Below are positions 29,190-37,958 of a DNA stretch of 59,066 bases, one piece after another. The number at the start of each line of letters is the position of its first letter. The first letter of the stretch is position 1. The notes beneath the pieces are model-generated. The model was not told where the DNA came from, searched no databases, and was given only the letters and a program-made list of their open reading frames with translations. The stretch lies in NCBI RefSeq assembly GCF_016802865.1, contig NZ_JAEVHM010000016.1, positions 1 through 59,066 of the forward strand, written 5' to 3'. The position numbers were made by a program, and so were the translations under genes. The DNA comes from Micromonospora parastrephiae (lineage in GTDB: Bacteria; Actinomycetota; Actinomycetes; Mycobacteriales; Micromonosporaceae).

Positions 29190-29852
29190 ATGCGCACCAC
29201 CACGATCGGCGACGTGAAGGTTCTGCTGCCGGACCTCGAACCGGACGACCTCGACACCACGACGGACCTCGACGGCGGCCTCACCGAGGCCCTCGTCGAG
29301 GGCGCAGGGTGGCGCGGCTCGCACCTTGAGGACGCCAGCATCCGCAGCAGCTTGATCGCCGGCGTGGACCTGAGCGAGAGCACCTGGGAAGCCGGCAGCC
29401 TCTACGGCTGCGAGATCACCCGCACCGACTTCTCCGGAGCGACCCTGACCGGCATCACCATCGAACGCTGCGCGATCACCGGCTCCCGGTTCACCGGCAC
29501 CAAACTCACCGACGTACGGCTCAAAGACGTCCTGTTCGACGGCTGCCGCTTCGACTACGCCACCCTCCACCGCGTCACCGCAGCCGGCTCGGTCGCCTTC
29601 ACCGACTGCACCCTCACCAACGGCGCGTGGTCTTCCTGCCGACTACCGCGCATCGCGCTGCGGTCATGTGACCTCGCCGGACTGGAATTGGACTCCTGCC
29701 ACCTCGACGGCACCGACCTGCGGGGCAGCCGACTCGACGGGTTCAAGGCGCCGCTGGACAACCTGCGCGGCGTCACCCTTGGCGAGGACCAGCTTCCTGA
29801 CCTCACCCAGATGACCGTCGCCGCCCTCGCCCTCACCGTCCGCAACGACTGA
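29190..29852 (+). CDS. Pentapeptide-repeat protein
   Basis: A 220-residue protein starting at ATG 29190 after TTGAGGA. From about residue 45 it shows A(D/N)LXX-like five-residue repeats, for example SRFTGTKLTDVRLKDVLFDG and DLAGLELDSCHLDGTDLRGS, which form a right-handed quadrilateral beta-helix. Family knowledge: some members (Qnr, MfpA, McbG, AlbG) mimic DNA and protect gyrase from inhibitors, and McbG and AlbG are immunity proteins for gyrase-targeting natural products. Directly after a RiPP precursor, an immunity role is plausible but unproven. Many pentapeptide-repeat proteins have no link to gyrase. Confidence 0.88.
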   Translation: MRTTTIGDVKVLLPDLEPDDLDTTTDLDGGLTEALVEGAGWRGSHLEDASIRSSLIAGVDLSESTWEAGSLYGCEITRTDFSGATLTGITIERCAITGSRFTGTKLTDVRLKDVLFDGCRFDYATLHRVTAAGSVAFTDCTLTNGAWSSCRLPRIALRSCDLAGLELDSCHLDGTDLRGSRLDGFKAPLDNLRGVTLGEDQLPDLTQMTVAALALTVRND

Positions 29853-29867
29853 AGCAGAGGAGGCGTC

Positions 29868-30437
29868 GTGCTCGCTGAACCCACGGGCAGCCCGGACACG
29901 ATCCTCGTCTGCATCCGGGGCAACTCTGGCTCGGGCAAGAGCAGCATCGCCCGCGAGCTACGACGCCGGCACGGCCGGGGCTGCGCCCTGGTCGAGCAGG
30001 ACTGCCTGCGCCGCATCCTGCTGCGCGAGCGGGACAAGCCCGGCGGCGCGGCACCGGCGTTGATCGGGCAGACCGTTCGGTTCGCGCTGGACCACGGGTA
30101 CCACGTGGTGCTGGAGGGCATCCTGCACAGCAGCCGCTATCGGGCGATGCTGACGGCTCTGCGGGATGGCCACCGGGGGCAATCGCTGTTCTGCTACCTC
30201 GACGTGTCCCTAGCCGAGACCCTGCGCCGGCACCTCACGCGCCCGCAGGTCAGTGAGTTCACGGCCGAGGACATGAGCGGCTGGTACGCCGCGCATGACG
30301 TCCTGGGCTGGTCTGACGAGCTCGTCCTTCCCGAGACGACAAGACTGGACGAGGCCGTCGAGGCCATCGCCGCTGTGGCTGGGCTACCCCAGACCGGACG
30401 CGACGACGACCGACTGCCGAACGTTCCGGCCCCGTAG
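29868..30437 (+). CDS. P-loop kinase/AAA_33-type ATPase, element copy
   Basis: A 189-residue protein starting at GTG 29868 after AGAGGAGG, 15 bases past the pentapeptide-repeat stop. The Walker A motif is RGNSGSGKSS (about residues 15-24). The later pattern (CALVEQDCLRRILLRERD, FALDHGYHVVLEGILHSSRY) fits the zeta-toxin/AAA_33-like small-molecule kinases. The substrate is unknown. A paralogue lies outside the element at 47169-47738; by eye they differ at about 26 of 180 residues, and their DNA is also highly similar. It may be part of the peptide operon or a captured chromosomal gene. Confidence 0.82.
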   Translation: MLAEPTGSPDTILVCIRGNSGSGKSSIARELRRRHGRGCALVEQDCLRRILLRERDKPGGAAPALIGQTVRFALDHGYHVVLEGILHSSRYRAMLTALRDGHRGQSLFCYLDVSLAETLRRHLTRPQVSEFTAEDMSGWYAAHDVLGWSDELVLPETTRLDEAVEAIAAVAGLPQTGRDDDRLPNVPAP

Positions 30438-30547
30438 AGCAGCTCAGCCGGCTACCGGTGCCGTTCCGGCGCACCGTTCGCCACCGTCGGTCCCGAGTGG
30501 CCAGACAGCCCGCTAAGCACGGCGACTGCGACGGCATGGAGCTCGCC

Positions 30548-31060
30548 CTACCGCGCCCGCCTGAGCCAGCTCTCGATGACAGTGAAGTCGTGCTCGGTCA
30601 ACCCGCGACGGGGATCGACCCGATGCAGCAGGGCCGGGCCGTGGTGATGAGTCGACACCCACTGCTGATCGGCGTGGGAGATCTCGTCGTCGACCCAGAC
30701 GAAGGGGCGTCCCTGCGCCCACTCGACCAGCCCACGGGTCTTCCAGTGCAGGACGCCCACCTCGTCGGAGTCAGGCCAGTCCACCACGGGCAGTGGCGGT
30801 AGCCCGAGCAGCGGCGCGAGCACGTCGTTCGCGTCGCTCATCCAGGTCGTCGCCCACACCAGATCACACGGCAGAGCCTCCAGCCGGCGGCCGTGTTCCG
30901 GATCGACCTTGTGCAGCAGGGGATGGGTATCGGCCGTCAGAACCGGTGCCTCGCGGTGGCCATCCGGAGTGCCCGGCTGAGCCGCCGTGGGTGTGCCAAG
31001 CGGGATGAGGGTGCCGTCCACGTCGAGGAACAGCAACGGACGCTGCGCAGGGTCGGACAT
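30548..31060 (-). CDS. HAD-superfamily hydrolase
   Basis: A 170-residue protein with the HAD motif I LLFLDVDGTLIPLG right after the start, LVWATTWMSDAN (motif II region) and RPFVWVDDEISHADQQW (motif IV-like acidic pair). It is short and has only a small cap, so it probably acts as a phosphatase or nucleotidase on a small molecule; the substrate is unknown. ATG 31060 is chosen because TAGCCT lies seven bases upstream, consistent with a leaderless message. It faces the kinase gene, with about 110 bases between the two stops. Confidence 0.8.
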   Translation of the reverse strand: MSDPAQRPLLFLDVDGTLIPLGTPTAAQPGTPDGHREAPVLTADTHPLLHKVDPEHGRRLEALPCDLVWATTWMSDANDVLAPLLGLPPLPVVDWPDSDEVGVLHWKTRGLVEWAQGRPFVWVDDEISHADQQWVSTHHHGPALLHRVDPRRGLTEHDFTVIESWLRRAR

Positions 31061-31288
31061 GACCCAGAGGCTAGCCCTCACCCCGCCAACGGCTACCTAC
31101 GTCCGCTTGCCCCAAAGCCATTCGTCGCGCCGGTGCTCCCGGCGGTCGGCACTCACGCACCGCTGGCGGCGACCACGACAGGGGCGGCGCCGGGAAGCAT
31201 CTCACCGGGCACTGTCCGCTCCGGCGGGGCTGTCGTGCCGGACCAGGCCACCAGCACCACATTCCACATCCTCAACCAAGGAGTTCTC

Positions 31289-31546
31289 GTGCTTCCGCCG
31301 ACACCTTCAACAACTGCCGTGGGCATCGGCAGTAATGAGTTCCGGCTTGATCCCCGTTCGGGGGTCGGGCTTGGCGTCAGCGTTGACGTCAGTCTTCAGC
31401 CGGACCCCCGAACCGACCCCCTGTTTCCTCTCACACCGCAGGTCAGCTCGTCTGTCAGTGTCGTCGGCTTGTCCTGCGACAGACCCTGCCTGGTCTCGGG
31501 TCTCTCCCCCTGGGGCTGGCATCCCTACTGGGGAAGGAGGTGGTAG
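31289..31546 (+). CDS. 85-residue protein of unknown function
   Basis: GTG 31289 follows AAGGAG with ideal spacing, and the stop is three bases before the next start, whose ribosome site AAGGAGGTGG lies inside this frame's end. The sequence has a Val/Ser-rich middle (GVGLGVSVDVSLQPDP), a CDRPC pair and an aromatic tail, SPWGWHPYWGRRW. I know no family. The strong ribosome site argues for a real small gene. Confidence 0.5.
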   Translation: MLPPTPSTTAVGIGSNEFRLDPRSGVGLGVSVDVSLQPDPRTDPLFPLTPQVSSSVSVVGLSCDRPCLVSGLSPWGWHPYWGRRW

Positions 31547-31549
31547 CCG

Positions 31550-32437
31550 GTGGATGATCCAGTCCTCCGGGTCCAGTCCCAGCTGACCGGCCGTGACCGT
31601 GTGCTGCTCGGCTGGTTGTACGACCACGGCGTGTTGACGTCGTTCCAGCTCGCGACCGCCTTGTTCCCGTCGTTGGACTTCTGTCAGCGGCGTCTGCGGA
31701 CCCTGTACCGGCTGCGGTTGGTGGCCCGGGTCCGACCGCAGCGTGCCGATGGCGGCTCGTACCCGTACCACTACGTGATAGATCAGCTCGGCGCTGAGGT
31801 CGTCGCGGCCAGCCGGGACGAACGCCCACCGCGGCGTGACCACGCCCGGGTGGAGCGGCGGCGCTGGACCTCGACCCGCAGCCTCGCGCACCGGCTCGGG
31901 GTGAACGGGTTCTTCACCGACCTGGCCGGGCACGCCCGCACCCGTGCGGGCACCGGCCTGGTGGAGTGGTTGCCGGAGGCGGTGTGCCAGCGCGCCGGTA
32001 CGTTCACCAGCCGGCAGGATCCGGGGCTGGTGCGGGCGTATCAGCCGCGGGTGCGCCCGGACGGCTACGGCCGGTGGGTCGACGGTGGCGCAGAGGTGCC
32101 GTTCTTCGTCGAGTACGACACCGGCGCCGAGCAGTTGTCGATCCTGGCCGGCAAGGTGGACGGCTATCAGGAGCTGTTCGGCACGCTCGGGCGGATGTGG
32201 CCGGTGCTGTTCTGGCTGCCCTCGGCCGCCCGGGAGCGCAACCTGCGCCGCGTGCTGGCCGACGTGCCGCTGATGGTGCCGGTGGCCACCGGGGCCCGCG
32301 ACCACGCCGCGACCGCCGGCCTGGGCCCAGCGGCGGCGGTGTGGGCCGTAGCCGGCGAGGAAGGGCAGCGGCTGCGGCTGGCTGATCTGGCCGGTTACGT
32401 CGTTGACGCCTCCAGCCGGGCGGGTGACGCCGCGTGA
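31550..32437 (+). CDS. Replication-relaxation family protein
   Basis: A 295-residue intact member of the family that is broken at 24084. The N-terminal winged helix (LTGRDRVLLGWLYDHGVLTS, then FQLATALFPSLDFCQRRLRT) is followed by a basic linker. A nuclease-like core follows with DGGAEVPFFVEYDTGAEQLS and LAGKVDGYQELFG, whose Glu, Asp and Lys fit a PD-(D/E)XK-like fold. Family knowledge: such proteins accompany replication or transfer genes of actinomycete elements. GTG 31550 follows AAGGAGGTGG closely. It starts the run that leads through DUF2637 and Xis to the integrase, with overlapping or close starts. Confidence 0.85.
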   Translation: MDDPVLRVQSQLTGRDRVLLGWLYDHGVLTSFQLATALFPSLDFCQRRLRTLYRLRLVARVRPQRADGGSYPYHYVIDQLGAEVVAASRDERPPRRDHARVERRRWTSTRSLAHRLGVNGFFTDLAGHARTRAGTGLVEWLPEAVCQRAGTFTSRQDPGLVRAYQPRVRPDGYGRWVDGGAEVPFFVEYDTGAEQLSILAGKVDGYQELFGTLGRMWPVLFWLPSAARERNLRRVLADVPLMVPVATGARDHAATAGLGPAAAVWAVAGEEGQRLRLADLAGYVVDASSRAGDAA

Positions 32438-32763
32438 TCGGCGACGGCACGACGGCGGCGGACAGTACCTCCGCTGCGGATCGGACAGCAACGGCCGGCG
32501 TCTGTCACGGATCTGTTCTGAGCAGTTCGGCCGGTGCTGACAGATCTGTGAGAGCACCGAACGTCCGCTCCCACAGCCGCGGGACCGCATCCCGGTCCCG
32601 CGTCTGCGGCGGACGGTCCACGGCCGACGTGCGATCCCCGTCCCGATGGTTGTCCGGTGCCAGGTCGGTCCGGCATCCGGTCCGGGCTCTTGTGACGGGC
32701 GGACGGGTCGTTGTTCCGGTCTGGGTCGAGGAGGTGATGGGCCACGACGGCACCGGCCACTGA
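32434..32763 (+). CDS. Small ORF between replication-relaxation and DUF2637 genes
   Basis: A 109-residue frame whose GTG overlaps the preceding stop (GTGA) and which ends 13 bases before the DUF2637 start. The product is Ser/Arg/Ala rich with no recognisable domain. Coupling supports translation, the composition does not. Confidence 0.35.
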   Translation: MIGDGTTAADSTSAADRTATAGVCHGSVLSSSAGADRSVRAPNVRSHSRGTASRSRVCGGRSTADVRSPSRWLSGARSVRHPVRALVTGGRVVVPVWVEEVMGHDGTGH

Positions 32764-32776
32764 CCCGAGCGCGGGG

Positions 32777-33736
32777 GTGCGGGGTAGCCGCGTCGAGGGC
32801 GTCGTCCAGGTCGTCATCATGTTGGCCATTGGCGGGGCAGCCGGAGCGGCCAGCTTCACCCATGTGCACAACGTAGCCGCTGCGCACGGCCAACCCGGCT
32901 GGCTGGCTTGGGCCGACGCGATCGTTCTGGAGCTGATGTCCATCGCCTCCGGCCTGGAACTACGCCGCCGCAAACGCGCTCACACCTCGACCGTGTTCCC
33001 GGCCACCGTGCTGGCGTGTGCGGTCACTTTGTCCCTGGCGGCGCAGGTCGTCGAGGCCGAACCCTCGGTCATCGGGTGGATCACCGCCGCCGTACCCGCG
33101 CTCGGTTTCCTCGTCATGGTCAAGATCGCACTCGGCCGCACCAGCACCACCATGCCCGCCCCTGCCGTAACGGTGCTGGGATACCAGCCGGGTGAGTCAG
33201 GGCGGACCGTGGCGGACGGCGGACCAGGCGAGGCGACCCGGTCCGCCCTCACGGCGGGGGAGCGGTCCAGCATCAACCGGACCGTCCGCGCACCAGCTGC
33301 GGGCCGTAGGCGTGGCGGACGGGACCGGCAGCGGCGAGCGGACCGGGGACCGTCCGCGCAGCAGCCCGGCGACGTGGCCGAGCTGCTGCCGGCGGCGCGC
33401 AACATTCGGAACCGGCTCACCGCGGACGGGCAGGCACTGACCCGGGCGGCACTCGCCGAAGCGCTGCGCGCAGCCGGTCACACCGTGTCCAACACCCGAG
33501 TATCCGAACTCCTCAAAACCCTCAAGGTCGAATCGCAGGCACCACCCGAGCTGATCGCGAGCCCGACCGTGCCGACCAACCCGACGCCACCTCTGTCACC
33601 AGAGCGGCGCAACGGTGACGGAGCAGCCACCCCTGCGCCGGTCGACCCCGAAGGGGCTACCCCGCTCCTACCGCACAGCCATCCATCTCACAGCCAGGAG
33701 AACCCTGATCATGAACAGCCCAACGAACCCCGCTGA
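32777..33736 (+). CDS. DUF2637 (SpdB-like) membrane protein
   Basis: A 319-residue protein. Four hydrophobic helices (about residues 10-115) contain FTHVHNVAAAHGQPGWLAWA and DAIVLELMSIASGLELRRRK, the hallmark of DUF2637. A Pro/Arg-rich linker and a helix-turn-helix-like segment (LTRAALAEALRAAGHTVSNT) follow. Family knowledge: DUF2637 proteins resemble the Spd proteins that help actinomycete plasmids spread within the mycelium. The C-terminal DNA-binding-like part suggests that the protein links membrane and DNA. Its end overlaps the excisionase-like gene by 26 bases. No TraB partner is in the element. Confidence 0.83.
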   Translation: MRGSRVEGVVQVVIMLAIGGAAGAASFTHVHNVAAAHGQPGWLAWADAIVLELMSIASGLELRRRKRAHTSTVFPATVLACAVTLSLAAQVVEAEPSVIGWITAAVPALGFLVMVKIALGRTSTTMPAPAVTVLGYQPGESGRTVADGGPGEATRSALTAGERSSINRTVRAPAAGRRRGGRDRQRRADRGPSAQQPGDVAELLPAARNIRNRLTADGQALTRAALAEALRAAGHTVSNTRVSELLKTLKVESQAPPELIASPTVPTNPTPPLSPERRNGDGAATPAPVDPEGATPLLPHSHPSHSQENPDHEQPNEPR

Positions 33737-34121
33737 CCAGACAACCCGCACTACGACCGACAGCACTACCACCGTGTCCGGTGTCGGGGAGGTGTGGACG
33801 GTCGAGCGCATCCGTGCCCTCGGCGTCACCACCACCCTCGCCACCACCGCCTCGGTGCTCGGGATCAGCCGATCCCAGGCGTACCGGCTCGCCGCCGCCG
33901 ACCAGTTCCCCGTACCGCTGATCCGGGCCGGCAGCCGCATCATCGTCCCGGTTGCCGGCCTTCTTCAGCTCCTGCTGGTCGGGGACCCCGCTTCGACCGA
34001 CGACCACCGACGACTTGATGCCGACGCGAAGGTGAGCGTGGATGCGGTGACCCCGCCACCAGCGGATTCCACCCGGTACCGCTGGCGGCACCATACGAAG
34101 CATCCAGGAGACGATGAGTGA
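33711..34121 (+). CDS. xis: Excisionase-like HTH protein
   Basis: A 136-residue protein starting at ATG 33711 after AGGAGAA. The core GVTTTLATTASVLGISRSQA, then YRLAAADQFPVPLIRAGSRI, is a MerR-like winged helix of the HTH_17/excisionase type, here with a longer Thr-rich N-terminus and a charged tail. Family knowledge: Xis proteins bend attachment-site DNA and steer the integrase toward excision. The stop overlaps the integrase ATG (ATGA), the usual xis-int arrangement of actinomycete elements. The symbol reflects the role rather than a named orthologue. Confidence 0.8.
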   Translation: MNSPTNPADQTTRTTTDSTTTVSGVGEVWTVERIRALGVTTTLATTASVLGISRSQAYRLAAADQFPVPLIRAGSRIIVPVAGLLQLLLVGDPASTDDHRRLDADAKVSVDAVTPPPADSTRYRWRHHTKHPGDDE

Positions 34122-35593
34122 AGGGATCCACCTTCAAACGCTGCGGCTGCCGCGACAGCGTCACGGGCCGGCGATTGGGACGCTCCTGTCCCCAGCTGCG
34201 CCGGCCCGGCGGCGCCTGGTCCCGCACCCACGGCCACTGGCACTGGCAGATCGAAGTACCCGCCCGCGCCGACGGCACTCGCCGCCCGCTCCGCCACGGC
34301 CCCTACGCCACCCAGGCCGACGCCGACGCCGTTCTGGACCGCATCCGGGCCGTGCTCGCCGTCCCCGACCCCACCGACCCGCACACCACCGTCAAGACCG
34401 GCGACCTGATCGAGGCCGCCGTCAAGACCGGCGCGCCCGTTCCCACCTCGGACCAGGTCCGGCGGGCGCTGCACCTGGACATCACCCCGACCGAGCTGCC
34501 CACGATGGAGGCGTACCTGACCGACTGGCTCGCCGGGCGCAAGAACATCAAGACCGGCACGCTGCGCTCCTACGAAGGGCACATCCGGCTGTACCTGATC
34601 CCGCACCTCGGCCACCTGCGCATCGACCGGCTCCGCCCCGGCCACATCGACGCCATGTACAACGCCATCACCGAGCGCAACACCACCATCGCCACCCTGC
34701 GAGCCAGCCGCGACCCCGCCAAACGCGATGAGGTCAAGAACCAGCGCATCGTCGGCCTCAGAACCCTGCACGTCATCCACGCCACCCTGCGCAAGGCCCT
34801 CAACGACGCGATGGGCCGCCACCGCTACATCGACACCAACCCCGCCCTCATGATCGAACTACCCACCGCCCGACCACCCAAGCCCACCATCTGGACCGAC
34901 CAACGCGTCAAGACCTGGCGCGACACCGGCAAGGTCCCCAGCCCGGTCATGATCTGGACCCCCGAACACACCGGCCAGTTCCTCGACCACATCCACGACG
35001 CAGGCGACCGCCTCTACGCCCTTTACCACCTCATCACCTTCACCGGCCTCCGCCGAGGCGAAGCCTGCGGACTCCACTGGGACGATCTCGACCTCGACGC
35101 CCACACCCTCACCGTCCGCTGGCAACTCGTCCAACACGGCTGGGCCACCGCCATCGACACCCCGAAAACCACCGGCAGCGAAGGCGCGGTCGCTCTCGAC
35201 ACTGAGACCGTCGCGGTGCTGCGCGCCCACCGCACCCGGCAGCACCGCGAACGTCTCGCCGCCGGTGCTGCCTGGACCACTACCGGGCTCGTGTTCACCA
35301 CGCCCACTGGTGGTCGGCTCCACCCTGCTGACGTCACCGACCACTTCCATCACCTCGCCACGCAAGCCGGGCTACCACCCATCCGGCTTCACGACCTCCG
35401 GCATGGCGCCGCGACTATGGGACTCGCTGCTGGCGTCCAGATGAAGGTCATCTCCAACCGGCTCCGCCACTCCAGCCCACACTTCACCGCCAAGTTCTAC
35501 GGCGACGTCCTCCCAGAGCTGTCCCACGCCGCCGCCGAGGCCACTGCGGCCGTGGTACCACGACGGCGGGGCAATGGAGCGCAGACGGCATAG
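34118..35593 (+). CDS. int: Tyrosine recombinase (integrase)
   Basis: A 491-residue site-specific recombinase. After an N-terminal arm-binding domain and a SAM-like core-binding domain (about residues 125-250), the catalytic domain shows FTGLRRGEACGLHWDDLDL with the first Arg. IRLHDLRHGAATMGLAAG provides the HxxR pair, and FTAKFYGDVLPEL supplies the nucleophile Tyr. All catalytic positions are present. It should recombine the tRNA-Lys att sites at 22073 and 45760. It lies 10.2 kb from attR rather than beside it, with the restriction genes in between. The start is coupled to xis by an ATGA overlap. Confidence 0.92.
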   Translation: MKGSTFKRCGCRDSVTGRRLGRSCPQLRRPGGAWSRTHGHWHWQIEVPARADGTRRPLRHGPYATQADADAVLDRIRAVLAVPDPTDPHTTVKTGDLIEAAVKTGAPVPTSDQVRRALHLDITPTELPTMEAYLTDWLAGRKNIKTGTLRSYEGHIRLYLIPHLGHLRIDRLRPGHIDAMYNAITERNTTIATLRASRDPAKRDEVKNQRIVGLRTLHVIHATLRKALNDAMGRHRYIDTNPALMIELPTARPPKPTIWTDQRVKTWRDTGKVPSPVMIWTPEHTGQFLDHIHDAGDRLYALYHLITFTGLRRGEACGLHWDDLDLDAHTLTVRWQLVQHGWATAIDTPKTTGSEGAVALDTETVAVLRAHRTRQHRERLAAGAAWTTTGLVFTTPTGGRLHPADVTDHFHHLATQAGLPPIRLHDLRHGAATMGLAAGVQMKVISNRLRHSSPHFTAKFYGDVLPELSHAAAEATAAVVPRRRGNGAQTA

Positions 35594-35671
35594 GCTTCTG
35601 TGCTTTCAGCCGCCCACATCGGCGCTGGGGCCAGTGGTCAATTCTGGGATGACGTCACCGCGAGCCATCCC

Positions 35672-36322
35672 TTATCCGAGGATTCTGGCGATGGCTAGGG
35701 CGATGCGTTCAACCCAGTCGATGGCATCCGTAGCATCTGCGTCGGTAATGCCGCGGCGCTGCTTAAGATCACCGTCGAGGAGGTCCGCCTCGTGGGCGAT
35801 CTTGTTGCGACGTTCGGTAATCGCCGTGTACTGCTTCTTCAACGTCTGCTCGGTCATCGCCGTCCGGCCATGGTTCCACTCGTTGATCTGGGCGGCCGCC
35901 TTGGCCCAGATGTTCTCCTCCGTCACAAGCTTGAGCGCCTCGCTGATCTTGCGAGGGTTCTGCAAGGAGGCGTTCGCCCATTTCGCCCGTACGTGATCAG
36001 AGACGGCACCGGCGAGCGTGGTGGTGCCTTGACGTATCTCCTCCACCTTCTCGAGCGGCAGCTCAAACCTGGTGAGCTGGTACGGCATGTTGGGGCTGTT
36101 CTGGCCAGCCAGGTCAGCCACGCGCCGGTACAGCTCTTCATGGAACCAGTGATCTATCGCGCTGACAGCCTGCACCCACGCGGCGCGATAGAAGTCGCCG
36201 ACGTCGAGGATGGGGGACTGGAACGCCGCCAGACTCCGTCCGGCGATGACCATCTTTCTGGCATACTCGATATTCATCCTAAATGCTTGGAACTCGCGCG
36301 TTCCTGGATGTCGATCTGCCAT
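35672..36322 (-). CDS. HEPN-domain protein next to type I restriction genes
   Basis: A 216-residue helical protein. RRNKIAHEADLLDG near residue 170 holds the R-X4-H motif of HEPN RNases, and the whole pattern fits the RiboL-PSP-HEPN group. It is the last gene of the unit hsdR-hsdS-hsdM-HEPN, 76 bases after hsdM. Family knowledge: HEPN proteins cut RNA and often serve as toxins or abortive-infection effectors. Here it could be a backup triggered when restriction fails. No antitoxin-like partner (MNT type) is next to it. ATG 36322 follows GGGAG. Confidence 0.72.
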   Translation of the reverse strand: MADRHPGTREFQAFRMNIEYARKMVIAGRSLAAFQSPILDVGDFYRAAWVQAVSAIDHWFHEELYRRVADLAGQNSPNMPYQLTRFELPLEKVEEIRQGTTTLAGAVSDHVRAKWANASLQNPRKISEALKLVTEENIWAKAAAQINEWNHGRTAMTEQTLKKQYTAITERRNKIAHEADLLDGDLKQRRGITDADATDAIDWVERIALAIARILG

Positions 36323-36398
36323 GCGCCGCTCCCGTCACACCGATTCACCTCGATCGAGTCTGCCGGCGTTAACGAGAGCGGCGCAAGTGGACTGTCAC

Positions 36399-37958
36399 TT
36401 AGTCGATCTCCGTCGGCTGGGTCAGGTCGCTGTGAACCGGAACCTCTCCAGCGAGGGCCTCCGCGATGGCGGCAAACTCGGCCAGCGCAGCCTGCAGGTC
36501 GTCCACGATCTCTTGGGCGATCACCTCGGGCGGAAGCAGGCTGTCGGCATCGTCGAGTGCCGGATCCTTTAGCCAGGTGATGTCGAGGTTGACCTTGTCA
36601 CGCGCAATGAGTTCGTCGTAATCGAAAGACTTGAAGCGCTCCGACTCCACTCGCTCGCTGCGGGGCTTACCGGGCAGGTATGCCTCGACGAAGTCCTCTA
36701 AGTCTATCCGGCGCAGTGGGCGCTGCTTGAGGGTGAAGTGCTTGCCGGTGCGGAAGTCGTACACCCACAACGTTGAGGTGTTATGCCTGTCTCCGCTTCG
36801 TGGTGGCTTCTTTTCGAAGTACAGAACATTGGCCTTAACGCCGCCCGCGTAAAAGATGCCGGTTGGCAGACGCAGGATGGTGTGCAGGTCGAAGTCCTCG
36901 AGCAGGCGGCGGCGTACCTTCTCGCCCGCGCCGCCCTCGAACAGCACGTTGTCCGGCAACACCACCGCTGCCCGGCCGTTCATCGCCAGCAGCGACATAA
37001 TGTGCTGGAGGAAGTTGAGCTGCTTGTTTGTAGTGGTGGCGCCGAAGTCGTCCCGCTCGTAGGAGATGTCCTCCTTTTCGATCTTGCCATCCGTGCCCAC
37101 GACGGTGATGGCGGACTTCTTACCAAAGGGTGGATTGGCGAGCACGAGCGAGGCATGCCGCTTGGGCTTGTAGGCGAGGGCATCGCCCACCGTGATCAGA
37201 GAAGGGCCGTCGGCATCACCGATGCCGTGTAACAGCATGTTCATTGCCGCCAGCCGTGCCGTGCCGTTGACCAGCTCGGTGCCCCAGATCTTGCCGGCCC
37301 CTAAGGCGAGGCGCTGCTCGCGGGAAAGGTCCCGCATGTGGTTCTTACGGATGTAGTGGTGAGCGGCAATGAGGAATCCACCGGTCCCGCAGGCGGGGTC
37401 AGTGATGGTGTCTTCGGGTCCCGGCTGCATCACGTCGACCATCGCGTCGATGAGCGCCCGGGGCGTGAAGTACTGGCCGGCCCCGGTCTTGGTGTCCTCG
37501 GCACCCTTGGCCAGCAAACCCTCGTAAGCGTCGCCTTTGAGATCCGTCCCCTGGATCGTCCAGTCTTCCTTGCCGATCAGTTCAACGACGAGCTTTTCCA
37601 AGAGGGCGGGCTCGGTGATGCGGTTCTGCGCCTTAGCGAAGATGGTTCCAAGAGTGGTGCCGGGGTTCTTGGCTAGTGCAGCGAGGATCTCGCGGTAGTG
37701 GACTTCGAGGTCGAGGCCCTTGAGGCGGGCGAGTGACTTCCAGTCGTACTCGGCGGGTACGACAGTCCTTGCCTCCTGCTCGGTGAAAGGGTCCGAGGCA
37801 ATCTCGTCGGCCATCTTGAGGAAGAGTAGATACGAGAGCTGCTCGACGTACTCGATGGTGGACAGGCCGTTGTCCCGCAGGACGTTGCAGTAATTCCAGA
37901 GCTTGGCGACCAGGGCATTAGTCTGTGCGTGCATGTGGGCCGAGGATGTGATCGTCAC
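36399..37958 (-). CDS. hsdM: Type I restriction-modification methylase subunit
   Basis: A 519-residue N6-adenine methylase. An N-terminal helical HsdM_N domain (about residues 10-130) precedes GAGQYFTPRALIDAMVDVMQ. Motif I (DPACGTGGFL, about 190) and catalytic motif IV (NPPFG) are intact. It methylates the target sequence set by HsdS. GTG 37958 overlaps the hsdS stop by four bases, so M and S are made together. Order on this strand is R, S, M, HEPN, which is less usual than R-M-S. GC content is lower than that of the core genes, consistent with transfer. Confidence 0.93.
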   Translation of the reverse strand: MTITSSAHMHAQTNALVAKLWNYCNVLRDNGLSTIEYVEQLSYLLFLKMADEIASDPFTEQEARTVVPAEYDWKSLARLKGLDLEVHYREILAALAKNPGTTLGTIFAKAQNRITEPALLEKLVVELIGKEDWTIQGTDLKGDAYEGLLAKGAEDTKTGAGQYFTPRALIDAMVDVMQPGPEDTITDPACGTGGFLIAAHHYIRKNHMRDLSREQRLALGAGKIWGTELVNGTARLAAMNMLLHGIGDADGPSLITVGDALAYKPKRHASLVLANPPFGKKSAITVVGTDGKIEKEDISYERDDFGATTTNKQLNFLQHIMSLLAMNGRAAVVLPDNVLFEGGAGEKVRRRLLEDFDLHTILRLPTGIFYAGGVKANVLYFEKKPPRSGDRHNTSTLWVYDFRTGKHFTLKQRPLRRIDLEDFVEAYLPGKPRSERVESERFKSFDYDELIARDKVNLDITWLKDPALDDADSLLPPEVIAQEIVDDLQAALAEFAAIAEALAGEVPVHSDLTQPTEID

